A DNA stretch of 45,029 nt from Mesorhizobium alhagi CCNWXJ12-2 (GTDB lineage: Bacteria > Pseudomonadota > Alphaproteobacteria > Rhizobiales > Rhizobiaceae), in assembly GCF_000236565.1 (NCBI RefSeq), contig NZ_AHAM01000263.1:1-45029 (forward strand). Direction: 5' to 3'. A model generated the notes under the pieces. The model was not told the DNA's origin, did no database searches, and was given only the letters and a program-made list of their open reading frames with translations. Positions 1 through 9,900 of this stretch are shown here, piece by piece. Every line of letters starts with the position of its first letter. Position 1 is the first letter of the stretch. Position numbers and translations under genes: made by a program.

Positions 1-1038
1 TCGCTTGACGCCTTGGCGCGAGCCGAAGCGGCCTTCTCCATCGCCGTTGTAAGCGTCGGGGAAGGCCAGATAGATGCGATCATAGAGTTCCGGCAACTGG
101 CCGGCGATTAGCAGGGCGCTGTGAACGGCGGAGCTGTGCAACTCATGCGTATAGTCTCCGCCGCTCGCCCTGGAGACCCGATCGTCGCTCATCAGCCGGT
201 CGAACTCCTGCGCGCAAACGCCCTTATTGCTATAGATGGCCTTGGGCGGCACGCGGATATCCACTGGAAGGTCGGCGACGGAAAGCGGTATCCAGGCGAG
301 CGCCACGAGGTCGCGGACCTTGATCTCGCCACCATCATTGGTTTTCCACTCGACGCGGCCGGCCATCGCCGCCGGCAGCGCCTTGCGCAACTCGTCATAG
401 AAGCCCTTCTGGTTGGCCTTCGTCTCCAGCTTCAGTTCGACATTGTTGTTGCGCGCCGCGCAGATGTCGAGGAGCGATTGGTTGAACTCCTCGACGGTGT
501 CTTCACTTTCCAGATCGGACGGAACGAGGATTTCCAGGGGAACGAGAAAATCGAGCGGACCCGGATCTTCGGTTTCGCCCTTGCGCAGCGCCTCGATATC
601 CTGGCGGTTTTCGGCCCATGCCTCCTTGAGCTGGCTCCACCCCTTGATGCGTCGCAGCAGCTTGTCGTCGCCCAGCGCCACGGCAAGGATATGGGTGCCG
701 ATGGCGAGCATGTTGTGGCCGCCATCGAGAATACCCTCGATCTTGGGATTCTCAAATCGCAACTCGTAGCGGTTGCGCTGCAGCTCTTCATAATCCGACG
801 AACCGACCAGCACTCCCTTGGTCTTGAACGGAAATGTCTCGGGCGTATCGCGGATGCTTTCGATGATGTCGGCGGTAACGCGGCCGGCCTTGGCCTCGCG
901 TGGATTGGCTTCCAGGTCGGCGGCGTCGAACAGCTTGAGCATGTTCTTGGCGCGCACAAAGCCGACGAGCCGCTTGACCGGCCCTTCACTCTGGTCGGCA
1001 ACCTGTTCAAAACGAATTATGATCTTGTCGGGATTCAT
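1..1038 (-). CDS. AIPR-like abortive-infection protein, partial (C-terminus beyond window)
   Basis: The frame is open from an ATG at 1038 down to base 1, giving 346 codons with no stop, so the gene continues past the left edge. The predicted protein starts MNPDKIIIRFEQV. Around residue 105 it has the segment KIEGILDGGHNMLAI, and further on AARNNNVELKLET. The IxDGGH block followed by an ARNxxVxxK block is what I associate with the AIPR family (abortive phage infection proteins); that assignment is from memory. The gene lies downstream of the helicase-methylase-ATPase operon on the same strand, but 299 bases separate them, so it may have its own promoter. Its biochemical activity cannot be read from the sequence. 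It could also be a relative of AIPR with another role in a restriction-type locus. Confidence 0.62.
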   Translation of the reverse strand, partial: MNPDKIIIRFEQVADQSEGPVKRLVGFVRAKNMLKLFDAADLEANPREAKAGRVTADIIESIRDTPETFPFKTKGVLVGSSDYEELQRNRYELRFENPKIEGILDGGHNMLAIGTHILAVALGDDKLLRRIKGWSQLKEAWAENRQDIEALRKGETEDPGPLDFLVPLEILVPSDLESEDTVEEFNQSLLDICAARNNNVELKLETKANQKGFYDELRKALPAAMAGRVEWKTNDGGEIKVRDLVALAWIPLSVADLPVDIRVPPKAIYSNKGVCAQEFDRLMSDDRVSRASGGDYTHELHSSAVHSALLIAGQLPELYDRIYLAFPDAYNGDGEGRFGSRQGVKR

Positions 1039-1337
1039 GTCGGTGTCTCCATAGTTTTCTGGAGAGACCGATTCCGGGCGCGGGCCACTATGTGACGGCG
1101 CATGACAGGACGCCGCCCTTTCGGGGACTATCTCGTCAGGCATCGACGCTTTGCAGCGACCTTACAACCAGAACCGTCTCGGGTTCATTTTTCCAGCTCC
1201 CTTTTCAGAGAGCGGGTTCTGTGTCGCACCAAATGCAGCCGGCGTCAATGGGCGCAGATAAATTTATCATGATCTAATCTTGCGAGTTTCTTTCCTTTGC
1301 TTCGGCCGCCGCAACCCGCCGGTCTCGGAGATAATCT
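1039..1337. other. Leader region between ATPase gene and AIPR-like gene
   Basis: No credible gene is visible in this 299-base gap; the short open frames here have no ribosome site or recognisable product. It contains the perfect palindrome GATAAATTTATC (1257-1268) and is AT-richer than the flanking genes around 1255-1290. It is the likely place for a promoter of the downstream AIPR-like gene, but I could not identify a convincing -35/-10 pair. Confidence 0.5.
1257..1268. promoter_or_regulatory. 12-base perfect palindrome, possible operator
   Basis: GATAAATTTATC is self-complementary over all 12 bases. It sits about 220 bases upstream of the AIPR-like start and about 70 bases past the stop of the ATPase gene. 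A regulator site is an inference from symmetry and position only; AT-rich palindromes of this length also occur by chance. Confidence 0.25.
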
Positions 1338-2912
1338 TCAACCTGCGTAATTTTTCGCGTAGGCTTTCGCGACTTCGCGGACCGCCGTGATGGCGGCTCT
1401 CACATCGGCGACAGGGACGGGAACCGCGAGATCATGAGAATAGGGGTTCAGGACGAACCGCTTGTGCGGTTCCAATCCCTTGAGAGCATCCAGCCTTGGC
1501 TGATCTTGGGCGACATGTGTCTTTGCAGCCGTCAAAAGATCGTTGAGATCGGGTCGCCGATCATCTTGGAAATACGGGAACTTCACACCTCGTTTGATGC
1601 AGAACCGCCTTAGCACCAGCTCGCAAGCCGAACGGGCGTAGTTGGAGGCCGCCGCTGGGTGGTTCTCGTCGAGAAACGCTTCGGCCTGACGTAGGGTGGC
1701 CTCCGCCATGTCGTTCGAGACCGAGCGGACGATGGGAACGAGAAGACCGTCGCCGTCAAGGCGCTCGTAAATCTCCATCGCTTTCCAGCCTTCGGCCGAA
1801 AGCTGCTCGCGAGCAAGCTGGAACCAGTAGCGATCATGCGTCAGCAGGATGATCTGCCACTCGTGGAACAAAGTGGTGATAGCTTCAAGGACTGGCCGGC
1901 GGTGCGTCGCGTCCAGGCTAATCAAAAGATCGTCCATCACCAGCAATTTGAGCCTATCTTTTCCGGGCGGCACACAAGCCAGCCTTGCCGCCAGATATAT
2001 TGCAATAGCGAGCGCGGATTGACGGGCTTCGTTGAGGAAGCTTTGAGGTGATGAGGGTTGGTGGGTACGGAAACGCACGGTTGGCGTCAGCATCTGGTTC
2101 TCGAGCGCTCGTGGTTCCTGCCTGGTCTCCTCCCGGTAACGGATGGGAGAGAAATGCAAACCAACGAGATGAAAATCGTCGGCAGACAGCACGCTCAAAA
2201 GCTTTCGCAGCAGCGGCCTTGCTTTCTCTTCGAGTGCTTCTAGCGCCTGCCGCATCGCTTCGTTGAAGCGCTTGCAGGCCGCTTCGACGTCGCGGATGTA
2301 ATGTTGTGGCCGCCGCCTACCCGTCGCTGTCGTCACACGCGCGTTGAAGGCAGTTTGCAGTTCCTGCCACAGTTCGCCGACATTGCGCTTGGTGCCACCC
2401 CCCTCCAGCGCAATTTCGAAATCCGCGAGGAGGTGCGTGACAGCGAGGTCGAACAAATTGGGCGGCGTATCCGGGCCGGCAGCGCTGTAGTTCATCTCGC
2501 GCAATCGGTTATGCGTGAGGAAAGCCGAACGCCGCGCGGTGTCGACCACGTCGGACGATGGATGACCCGCCGCCGTCCAGGCCAATACGCTATTATCAGT
2601 CAACGTGACGCGCACACTGGGCGCGGGAGGTTCCGTGAAAACGTTGTGGAGTTTGACTATGTCGGGCGGATTTATCGAGAATAGCCCACGAAGGGCGCGG
2701 TAAATCGAGGATTTCCCCGCCCCGTTCTCGCCGAACACCAGCAGATTGCAGCCATTATCGTCGAGATCGAACGCACCAGGGCAGATGGAAGGGAAGGCGC
2801 GGAAGTCGGAAATGTCGATACGGCGGATGCGCGGAGCGGCAGCCAGAGGCTCGGGAGAGGTGACCGGCTCGGCTGCGTCGGCCAGCACGACTGGCGCTAT
2901 GGATTCTTCCAT
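1338..2912 (-). CDS. ABC/SMC-type ATPase of a helicase-methylase-ATPase defence operon
   Basis: This protein of about 524 residues has a P-loop GENGAGKSS (about residues 61-69), a glutamine-containing signature-like segment (EARQSALAIAIYLAA), a Walker B/D-loop LLVMDDLLISLD and a switch motif IILLTHDRYW. Together these define a RecF/SMC-like ABC ATPase with only a short insertion instead of long coiled coils. After the ATPase core there is a helical C-terminal domain with the motif LNPYSHD near residue 480, resembling modules at the end of other defence ATPases. The ATG at 2912 overlaps the methylase stop (TGATG); a GTG at 2915 would add one residue. The tight coupling implies one transcript with the helicase and methylase. 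The role in defence is inferred from context: it may sense or power the complex. Confidence 0.82.
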   Translation of the reverse strand: MEESIAPVVLADAAEPVTSPEPLAAAPRIRRIDISDFRAFPSICPGAFDLDDNGCNLLVFGENGAGKSSIYRALRGLFSINPPDIVKLHNVFTEPPAPSVRVTLTDNSVLAWTAAGHPSSDVVDTARRSAFLTHNRLREMNYSAAGPDTPPNLFDLAVTHLLADFEIALEGGGTKRNVGELWQELQTAFNARVTTATGRRRPQHYIRDVEAACKRFNEAMRQALEALEEKARPLLRKLLSVLSADDFHLVGLHFSPIRYREETRQEPRALENQMLTPTVRFRTHQPSSPQSFLNEARQSALAIAIYLAARLACVPPGKDRLKLLVMDDLLISLDATHRRPVLEAITTLFHEWQIILLTHDRYWFQLAREQLSAEGWKAMEIYERLDGDGLLVPIVRSVSNDMAEATLRQAEAFLDENHPAAASNYARSACELVLRRFCIKRGVKFPYFQDDRRPDLNDLLTAAKTHVAQDQPRLDALKGLEPHKRFVLNPYSHDLAVPVPVADVRAAITAVREVAKAYAKNYAG

Positions 2913-5900
2913 CACTGCCGCCCCTCAATGATCCTGACCGCCTCAATTGATTGCAGTTCGAACAGCGTCGCGTAGAGCGGGTGGGGGGGATCGACCAAAA
3001 CAGCACTCCACTCTTCGGCCTGGCGGGCGAGCGCCTCACCGTTCAAGCCCGCGAGCGCAAGAAGGCCAGCTTCCCGGGCGGCATCGAAAGCCGAAATGTT
3101 CCGCGTCGCAAACTCTTCCGGGAAAAAAAGTTCATATACGAAGGCGTTGATCAGGGATTCGAAGCGCGCGCGCGGCTGGGCGCGGGCAAGGATCGCATCT
3201 ACGGCGACGGTGATCATGACCTCCTGTTGAGGGGAGGGGGTGGGGATGGGGATGGTGCCAGAATAACGGGGCTCGAAATCCAAAAACCCCCCCTGTTTGG
3301 CCGAAAACGTCTGGCGCGCGAACCAGTCTGAAGTTGTCGAGTTAACGATGGCGAGACCGAGCTGCACGGATGGTGGGACGAAGATCGTCGACTTGTTGTT
3401 GCTGTAGTGACGTTTGAAATCCGGTGCAGCTTCGGAGCGGGATACGATTGCCGGAACAATGATCTTCGGCTGCTCGAACGCATCCCAGTAAGCGCAGCTT
3501 CGCAATTCCCAGAAATAGTGGCCCTGATCGTAGCGATCGATAAGTCCTTGCCTCAGGCCGTCCACAAGCCACCACTTATAGATCGCCGGGTGCCGCTTCG
3601 CGAAAATCGCCTCGGCCTCGGCCTCCGGCTTGCCTGTCCATGGATGGATCATATTCTCCGAGGACGGTATCTTGATCAGCCACTTGTCCGCCGGCTCGAC
3701 CTGCCAACGCTTCACGTCGCGTCCGCGCAAGAACGGCTTGATGATTTCTTCGCTGGCCGGATCGTCGATCAGCTTGGCCCGCCTGGCCCCGTCAATGACG
3801 AAGGCTTCGTTCAGCCCGGTTTTGATGCCGTAGTAGAATCGCCCGCCGCACCAGTCGCCGAGCGAAGTGCCCGCGGCGCGAAGGCGCGCGAGAAGATCGC
3901 GCTTGTCCTGCCGCTCCAGCTGCCAACCGGTCGAAAGTAGCGACGTCTGCGGCATCGCGAAGGCATCCTTCTGGAAACGCTCGGGAAAGCCCTCCGACGG
4001 TTCCCCAGGCGTCCAGTTCAGCGCGCGGAATGTTTCGGATGCAGAGGGTGTCTGGCGAACTTTTCGCCGCTTCGCGACGACGATGGTTGGGTAGGCGATC
4101 GCCTCGAAAACCTCCGCGTCGCCGAAGTCGATCACTGACAAGAGCCGCATCTCTTCCGAGAACCACTTACGCAGCTTGGCGCCATAGCCGGCGCGATACC
4201 ATTTGTTCGAAGTTATGAAGGCCAGCGCGCCGCTTGGCTTGAGCAGACGAACCGCGCGTTCATAGAAATAAATATAGAGATCGGCCGTGCCGGTGAAGGT
4301 GTCGTAATCGCGCAGCTTCGTCTTGAACGCTGGCTCCAGCTTCTCCTGCCTGACATAGGGCGGATTGGCGAACGCGATATCGAAACAACCCTCTGTCCCG
4401 TCATTGAAGCCGAACATCCATTCGGCATCGAAGAAGAGGGCTGCGGCGTTGGCGTCGAACGGATCCCAGGCGGCTACGGCGCGTGCGTCCTCCGCCGGAA
4501 ACCCGCCACCCTCTATAAGGATCTCCCGCTGCCGCTCCCGCAACACCTTGATGCGCTTCTGGGCTTCTATCTTGGCGCGGCGGTTGTGGGCGGAAAACAG
4601 ACTGGCGTTCGCTTCACGGCGCTCGGCCTCGATGTCCTTCAAGCGGATATCGCGCAACTGCAACTGTGGGGAGCTCAGCGGCCGAAGCGTATTCGCTGCG
4701 ACGAACTTCATCTCCAGGTTGGGCAGTGGTGTCACGCCCCGGTTGGGCGCATTTTCGTCAACCTTCTGTTCGACGGCCAGCGCGATAAAGCAGCGCAGCT
4801 TAGCGATCTGCACCGCGATCGGCTGGATGTCGACGCCATGCAGGCAGCCCTCGATCAGATAAAGCTTTCGCGCATAATCGGCATTGTGGCCTGTCGAGAA
4901 GGTGGCGTCGAACTCGGCCAGCCGAGCTTCGGCGCTCGCAATGTCGCGCGCGCGGTCGGTCGGTGAAGGGGTTTTCCGGGCGTCGTCGAGACGCCGCTCG
5001 AGCGGCTTGCGGTTCGCCGCCTTCCAGCGCGAACCGTCCCGGTCGAGTCGGTCCAGCACATGAACGAGCTTTTGCAGCAGTCCGAGTGGAAACGCGCCCG
5101 AGCCGACGGCCGGATCGATCGCGCGGCAGCGCACGATGGTACGGATCAAGGCCTCGGTCTCGGAGTTCGAAAAATCGCCGTCCTTCGGCGTATCGGCGTA
5201 GCTCAACAGCCGGCGCAACCGCCCCTCGCGGTTGTCTGCTTCGTTCTTCGCAGCTTTCGCTTGCGGCAAAAGCGCGAGTTCGTTTTCCGCCGGGCCGAAA
5301 TCGAGGCCCGGTGCACGTGGCCTGATGCCAGTCTCGCGATCGGGGAGCGCAGGCGTCAGATAGGCGATCAGCGCCTCGTCAACCATGAAGTCGACTACCT
5401 CGCGCGGTGTGTAGAAGCTGCCCGACTTGTTGCGGGCCGTCGTCTGCGTGTCCTCATTGTAGGAGGCCAGCAGGTTTTCGAAGACTTTGCCGAGAAGCTC
5501 CGGATCCAGCGCCGCTTCTTCTTCGAGAGGCGTGTTCTCCTCCACAGTGAATTTGTAGTCCTCGAACAGGTCGATCAGCCCCTTCACGTCCCGCCGCGTC
5601 GAGCGATTGTAGAATTTTGACAGATCTGCATTTTTTTGCCCGCCAAAAAAAAGGGCATTCTGAAGCCGCGGCTGCCGGTCTTCCTCCTCTGAAAACCCAT
5701 CGATTCGCAGCACCAGATCCTTGGACCCTTCTCGCCTGGCGCGCCCGGCGCGCGGATCGTCGGCCTCTATCTCGAGGTCGAGGCAATCGAACAAGCCGCC
5801 ATTCAGGAACGGTACGTCGTCAAACATCCGCTTTGCCGCGTCGGCATCGGCGAAGGACGCCTTGTTGCGGTATTTATTGTGCACGAGATAGGCGGTGGTC

Positions 5901-6901
5901 TTGCCGGAAGAATCTCGCGGCAGCCAGTCTCGCTCGTTCTGCTCCGTGTTTAGGCAGGCGAAGAAAAGGTTCTGCAGCACTGCAGTGTAATAGGTGCATC
6001 CTCCCGGACTGTCGGTGGGCCCCTCATTGAGCAGTTCGCGCAGCGCTCCCGCATCGAAGAGATCGTCGCTCACCAGCCGCTTCTGCTTGATGAACCAGAC
6101 GAATATCAGCCGCGTCAGCAATCGGATGAGGCCGGTCTGGCGTTCGCCCTCGTCATTGCCTTGGCCTGGCGGGAAATGAACAATGCCCGGCGTGCTTGCC
6201 CAAGCGAACCAGTCGGCAAGGTCGCGATAGAAGCGCTTGTTGAGGTCCGACGCCGACAACACTTTCAACCATCCGTCATAGAGAGAGCGGAAGTCGACAG
6301 GTGAGGGGCGCAGGCTGGACAGCGTGAGATCGGCGAGGATCTGAATGTGGGCGCGGTGCGGATTGACGAGATCGATGTCCTTGACCAGGCTCACGCGTCC
6401 GCCGACGACCGATCGAGTGAGGTCGCGCCGGTTTTCGCGGCGGTCGATGACCGAAAGCGTCGCTGTCTTTCCGTGGCGAAAGAGCACGATTGCGGGCATG
6501 TGGAAGCCCTTGTTGAGCTCCCGCGTGATGTTTACCAGCTGGCGCCGCGACCACGCTCCATCATCGAGATCGAGTGCCAGGAAAACGAAGCTGTCGATCT
6601 GCCGTTGCTGGTACGCCTTCTCCGTTCGAGGGTCGCTGCCGCGGGAGAGTGCGGGCAGTTCGTCGCCAGTCAGCTGAAAAATCAGGTCAAGCGCACGCCA
6701 ACGGCCGATCGTCTCGAACTTCTCGTGGCCGATGCCGACGGCTTCGAGCAGCGCACCTGGATCGCTTCCCGTCTCAAGGGTTTTCGGGCTGGAATAGCCG
6801 AGCGAGCACAGAAACCCGTCGCCGGCTTTGCGCAGGTTACCTTCTGCAAGCCGCTTGATCGCCGAGCCGACTTCGCCAAGCCGTTCCGTGGAGTGGTTCA
6901 T
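2912..6901 (-). CDS. Eco57I-like DNA adenine-N6 methyltransferase (class I DNA methylase)
   Basis: The 1329-residue protein carries the entry motif SGSFYTPREVVDFMV near residue 490, the AdoMet-binding motif DPAVGSGAF near residue 595 and the catalytic NPPYVRQEKL near residue 845, the hallmarks of N6-adenine methylases of the Eco57I/type IIG kind. A TaqI-like target-recognition region follows (for example FLDFEPRYSGTIPIPTP near the C-terminus). The N-terminal 450 residues are long, and I see no PD-(D/E)XK nuclease motif in them by eye. The start overlaps the helicase stop by four bases (ATGA) and the end overlaps the ATPase start, so the three are translationally coupled. Expected role: self-marking of host DNA in a restriction-like defence system. 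It could alternatively be a stand-alone type IIG-like enzyme, but the neighbours argue against that. Confidence 0.88.
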   Translation of the reverse strand: MNHSTERLGEVGSAIKRLAEGNLRKAGDGFLCSLGYSSPKTLETGSDPGALLEAVGIGHEKFETIGRWRALDLIFQLTGDELPALSRGSDPRTEKAYQQRQIDSFVFLALDLDDGAWSRRQLVNITRELNKGFHMPAIVLFRHGKTATLSVIDRRENRRDLTRSVVGGRVSLVKDIDLVNPHRAHIQILADLTLSSLRPSPVDFRSLYDGWLKVLSASDLNKRFYRDLADWFAWASTPGIVHFPPGQGNDEGERQTGLIRLLTRLIFVWFIKQKRLVSDDLFDAGALRELLNEGPTDSPGGCTYYTAVLQNLFFACLNTEQNERDWLPRDSSGKTTAYLVHNKYRNKASFADADAAKRMFDDVPFLNGGLFDCLDLEIEADDPRAGRARREGSKDLVLRIDGFSEEEDRQPRLQNALFFGGQKNADLSKFYNRSTRRDVKGLIDLFEDYKFTVEENTPLEEEAALDPELLGKVFENLLASYNEDTQTTARNKSGSFYTPREVVDFMVDEALIAYLTPALPDRETGIRPRAPGLDFGPAENELALLPQAKAAKNEADNREGRLRRLLSYADTPKDGDFSNSETEALIRTIVRCRAIDPAVGSGAFPLGLLQKLVHVLDRLDRDGSRWKAANRKPLERRLDDARKTPSPTDRARDIASAEARLAEFDATFSTGHNADYARKLYLIEGCLHGVDIQPIAVQIAKLRCFIALAVEQKVDENAPNRGVTPLPNLEMKFVAANTLRPLSSPQLQLRDIRLKDIEAERREANASLFSAHNRRAKIEAQKRIKVLRERQREILIEGGGFPAEDARAVAAWDPFDANAAALFFDAEWMFGFNDGTEGCFDIAFANPPYVRQEKLEPAFKTKLRDYDTFTGTADLYIYFYERAVRLLKPSGALAFITSNKWYRAGYGAKLRKWFSEEMRLLSVIDFGDAEVFEAIAYPTIVVAKRRKVRQTPSASETFRALNWTPGEPSEGFPERFQKDAFAMPQTSLLSTGWQLERQDKRDLLARLRAAGTSLGDWCGGRFYYGIKTGLNEAFVIDGARRAKLIDDPASEEIIKPFLRGRDVKRWQVEPADKWLIKIPSSENMIHPWTGKPEAEAEAIFAKRHPAIYKWWLVDGLRQGLIDRYDQGHYFWELRSCAYWDAFEQPKIIVPAIVSRSEAAPDFKRHYSNNKSTIFVPPSVQLGLAIVNSTTSDWFARQTFSAKQGGFLDFEPRYSGTIPIPTPSPQQEVMITVAVDAILARAQPRARFESLINAFVYELFFPEEFATRNISAFDAAREAGLLALAGLNGEALARQAEEWSAVLVDPPHPLYATLFELQSIEAVRIIEGRQ

Positions 6902-9900
6902 CCGGCGCTTCCGTCTCCCGGCCGAACGATCAGCCAGGTGATCAACTCGTATTCAGACTCGATGCGCGCCTGCGCGCCCGAATCGTCCAGCTTTCCGCCG
7001 CGCCCCATCGCCAGGCCCGCCGCCGCCCTGGCCGCGTAGGCGCGGCCGATGTCGGCGACGGCGTTGGCCGAAAGCCTGTCGTAACGTTCGAGCTTCGCAC
7101 CGTGCTCGGTCTCATCATCAAAAGCATCGCAAAGCGCTTCGAACGGCTTCGAACGACCGGAGCAAAGCGCCTCCAATGCCGTCAGGATCGACTTCGGCTG
7201 CGAAAATCCGTGGCGGATGCTCCCGTCGTCGCGGACATAGACGAGATAGAACGGCTCCAAAGGATTGACGTTCGCCTCGCCGGCTTCGCCCTTCCGCCTG
7301 AGGCAGAAGATAACGCCGGGCTCGAAACGGCCGCCCTCCACCTGGACCGGGGTCAGCGCATGCAGGCCCAACGGGGCATCGCGCAATTGGTCGGCGTTCT
7401 TTCGCGCATAGGCAAGCAGATCGGCGCGGAATTCGTCGAGCGTGAACTCGGTGAGGCTGACGCCTTCGCCGGCTTCCTCCAAATCAAAAACCTCGGTCTG
7501 CAAACGCCGCAGCTGTTCGTCGCGCCAATGGAACTCACCTTCGGCGGCGTCACGCGCCTCGGCCAGCAAATTGTCCTCGCCGGTCGCGGAGAGATCGACC
7601 AGCGCCATTCTCGCTTCGACCCGGTCCTTCAGGTTCAGATAGCGGTTGAGATCCTCCGTCGGCCAGAAGTTTACCATCTGAACGGTGTCAGTCTGCGAGC
7701 CGATCCGGTCGATGCGGCCGAAGCGCTGTATCAAGCGCACCGGGTTCCAGTGAATGTCGACATTGACCAACAGGTCTGCGTCCTGGAGGTTCTGCCCCTC
7801 GGAAATGCAATCGGTGGCGATCAGCAGATCGATTTCGGCTTCCGGCATGCCGCGCATCGCGGCGCGCTTCTTCGAGCGCGGCGCGAAATTCGCCAACACA
7901 TCCTGAAAACGCGCTTTGCCGACCGTCGCCTGGCAGCCGCTTCCGGTGACGAGCCCACTATGCATGCCATGCGAACGGGCCAGCGGCTCGAGCTCGCGGT
8001 ATAGATAGCGCGCCGTGTCGCTGAATGCGGTGAACAGAATGACTTTCCGGTTGCGGGCGCCATCCCTGTTGATCGTCGGATTCCACGCCTTCGCGGAAAC
8101 CAGTTCCTTCAGTTGCGCAAGCTTGGCGTCGCGCTCCGGACCGACCTCCGCGGCGGTCGCGGCGAGCTGCGCGACGCGTTCGCGATCCTGGCGCAGCGCA
8201 GCCTCCCACACATCGGTTTGGATATGGCGCAGATCGTATTTCAGCCGTCCGCCGACTTCAAAGGCGGACGCGAGATCCTCATCGCCCTCCATCTCATCGT
8301 CGAATTCGGTTTCTAGCGCCGAAATCGCGGGTCTTGAATCACGAAAAGCTTCGATCTCGGCCAGCCGCCGGTCGATGCGCCCCACGATGCGCTCCATGGT
8401 GTGCCCGAAGGAACTAACCGAACTTTCTAGCCGCTTCAGAAAGCCAATCTTCATCATTGCGATCAGGTATTTCTCGCGATTGGCTTGGTCGAAACCAGCG
8501 GTTCGGCGGTCGCGTTCATTGTAACGCTCTCGATACTCCAGGAGCACAAAAGCGAATGGGTTGTAGAGCGCGAGGTTCAGTTGCCCGATCTCCCGGTCGA
8601 TTTCATCGAAGGTCGGAAATGACCCAACGAGGTCCACACCGGGAAACCTGGAGAGCGGAGGCAGCCGAGCAGGAAAGCGGCCAATTTCGTCCAGCGTATC
8701 GGCGTAGTGCCGCTCGATATGTCTGCGCGACCGCGCGATGGACACACCGTCGAGCAAAGTGGTCAGCGCCGGCGGCAGCCTCGCCATCAAGGCAGCGGCG
8801 TCACGCTCCCCGGACTTGGTCCATTCGGCGAAGCGACGACGCGCATCTCCGATCAGCGACGACAGGTTCGGAGCTCCCAACGAACGGAAGGCGTCCGACT
8901 TCCCCTTTGCGATGAGGCCGAGCTGCGCTTTCAGGTCCGCCAGATCATTATTGACCGGAGTGGCGGACAGCATCAGCACCCTTGTCGGAACGCCCGCGCG
9001 GACCACTTCGTCGATCAGGCGCTGATAGCGGCTGCCTGCCGCGTTCCGGAACGCGTGCGACTCGTCGATCACGACCAGGTCGTAGGCGGCCCAATTAATG
9101 CGCGAAAGATCAATGTCGCCGACATGTCCCCGCTCGCGCGTCAGATCCGTGTGCGAAAGGACCGTATAGTTGAACTTGTCGTCCCGCAGCGGATTCAGGT
9201 CGGAGTTGTTGCCCGCGAGGTATTCGGTCCAGTTCTCGCGCAACTTCTTGGGACATAGGACCAGAACGCGCTGATTGCGCGATTCGTGATACTTAATCAC
9301 GGCTAGCGCGGTGAGCGTTTTTCCGAGGCCTACGGAATCTGCTAGAATGCATCCTCCGTGACGATCCAGCTTGCCCAGTACGGCGCGCACGCCGTCCCGC
9401 TGGAACCGGTAAAGCATATGCCAGATCGCAGTATCGGAAAATGCTATGGAACCAAGGCGTTCTTCCTCAATCGCCTGATCATCCAGAAACTCCTCGAACA
9501 GATGGAACAGCGTCTTCTGGTAGATGAACTCGGGACTACTATGCCGATACATCTGCTCCAGGTGTCGAAGAACCTCGTCCTTCACGTCGACGGTCAAAGC
9601 TTCATCAGCCCAGATTTCGTCAAACCAGGACAGCAGATCCTTGCGATCGCGGTCTCCGTCCACCACGAGATTCAATTCGATGTTCGGCCTCTCGATCAGC
9701 CCCAGCCCTTTGAGCGTAAAATTCGAGCTCCCGACCATAGCGTGTTCCCGCGCGCCATCGTGGACATGTATCATTTTTCCATGAAGAAGACCGGCGCGAC
9801 GAATCGAACGAACGTCGACTTTTGAACGGATCCAATCGGAGCAGCTACGGGCGGCGGACCGTTGCCGCAACTGCTCGGTCAACGCCAAATTGTCCTCATT

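Noticed and set aside
121-1095. Long plus-strand open frame opposite the AIPR-like gene
   Set aside because: It has no ribosome site or family motifs and is the shadow of the minus-strand frame, which has recognisable blocks and a good start.
2912-6901. Methylase as a type I restriction HsdM
   Set aside because: No HsdS or HsdR gene is present, the NPPY/Eco57I-like layout with a fused recognition region differs from HsdM, and the length is far greater.
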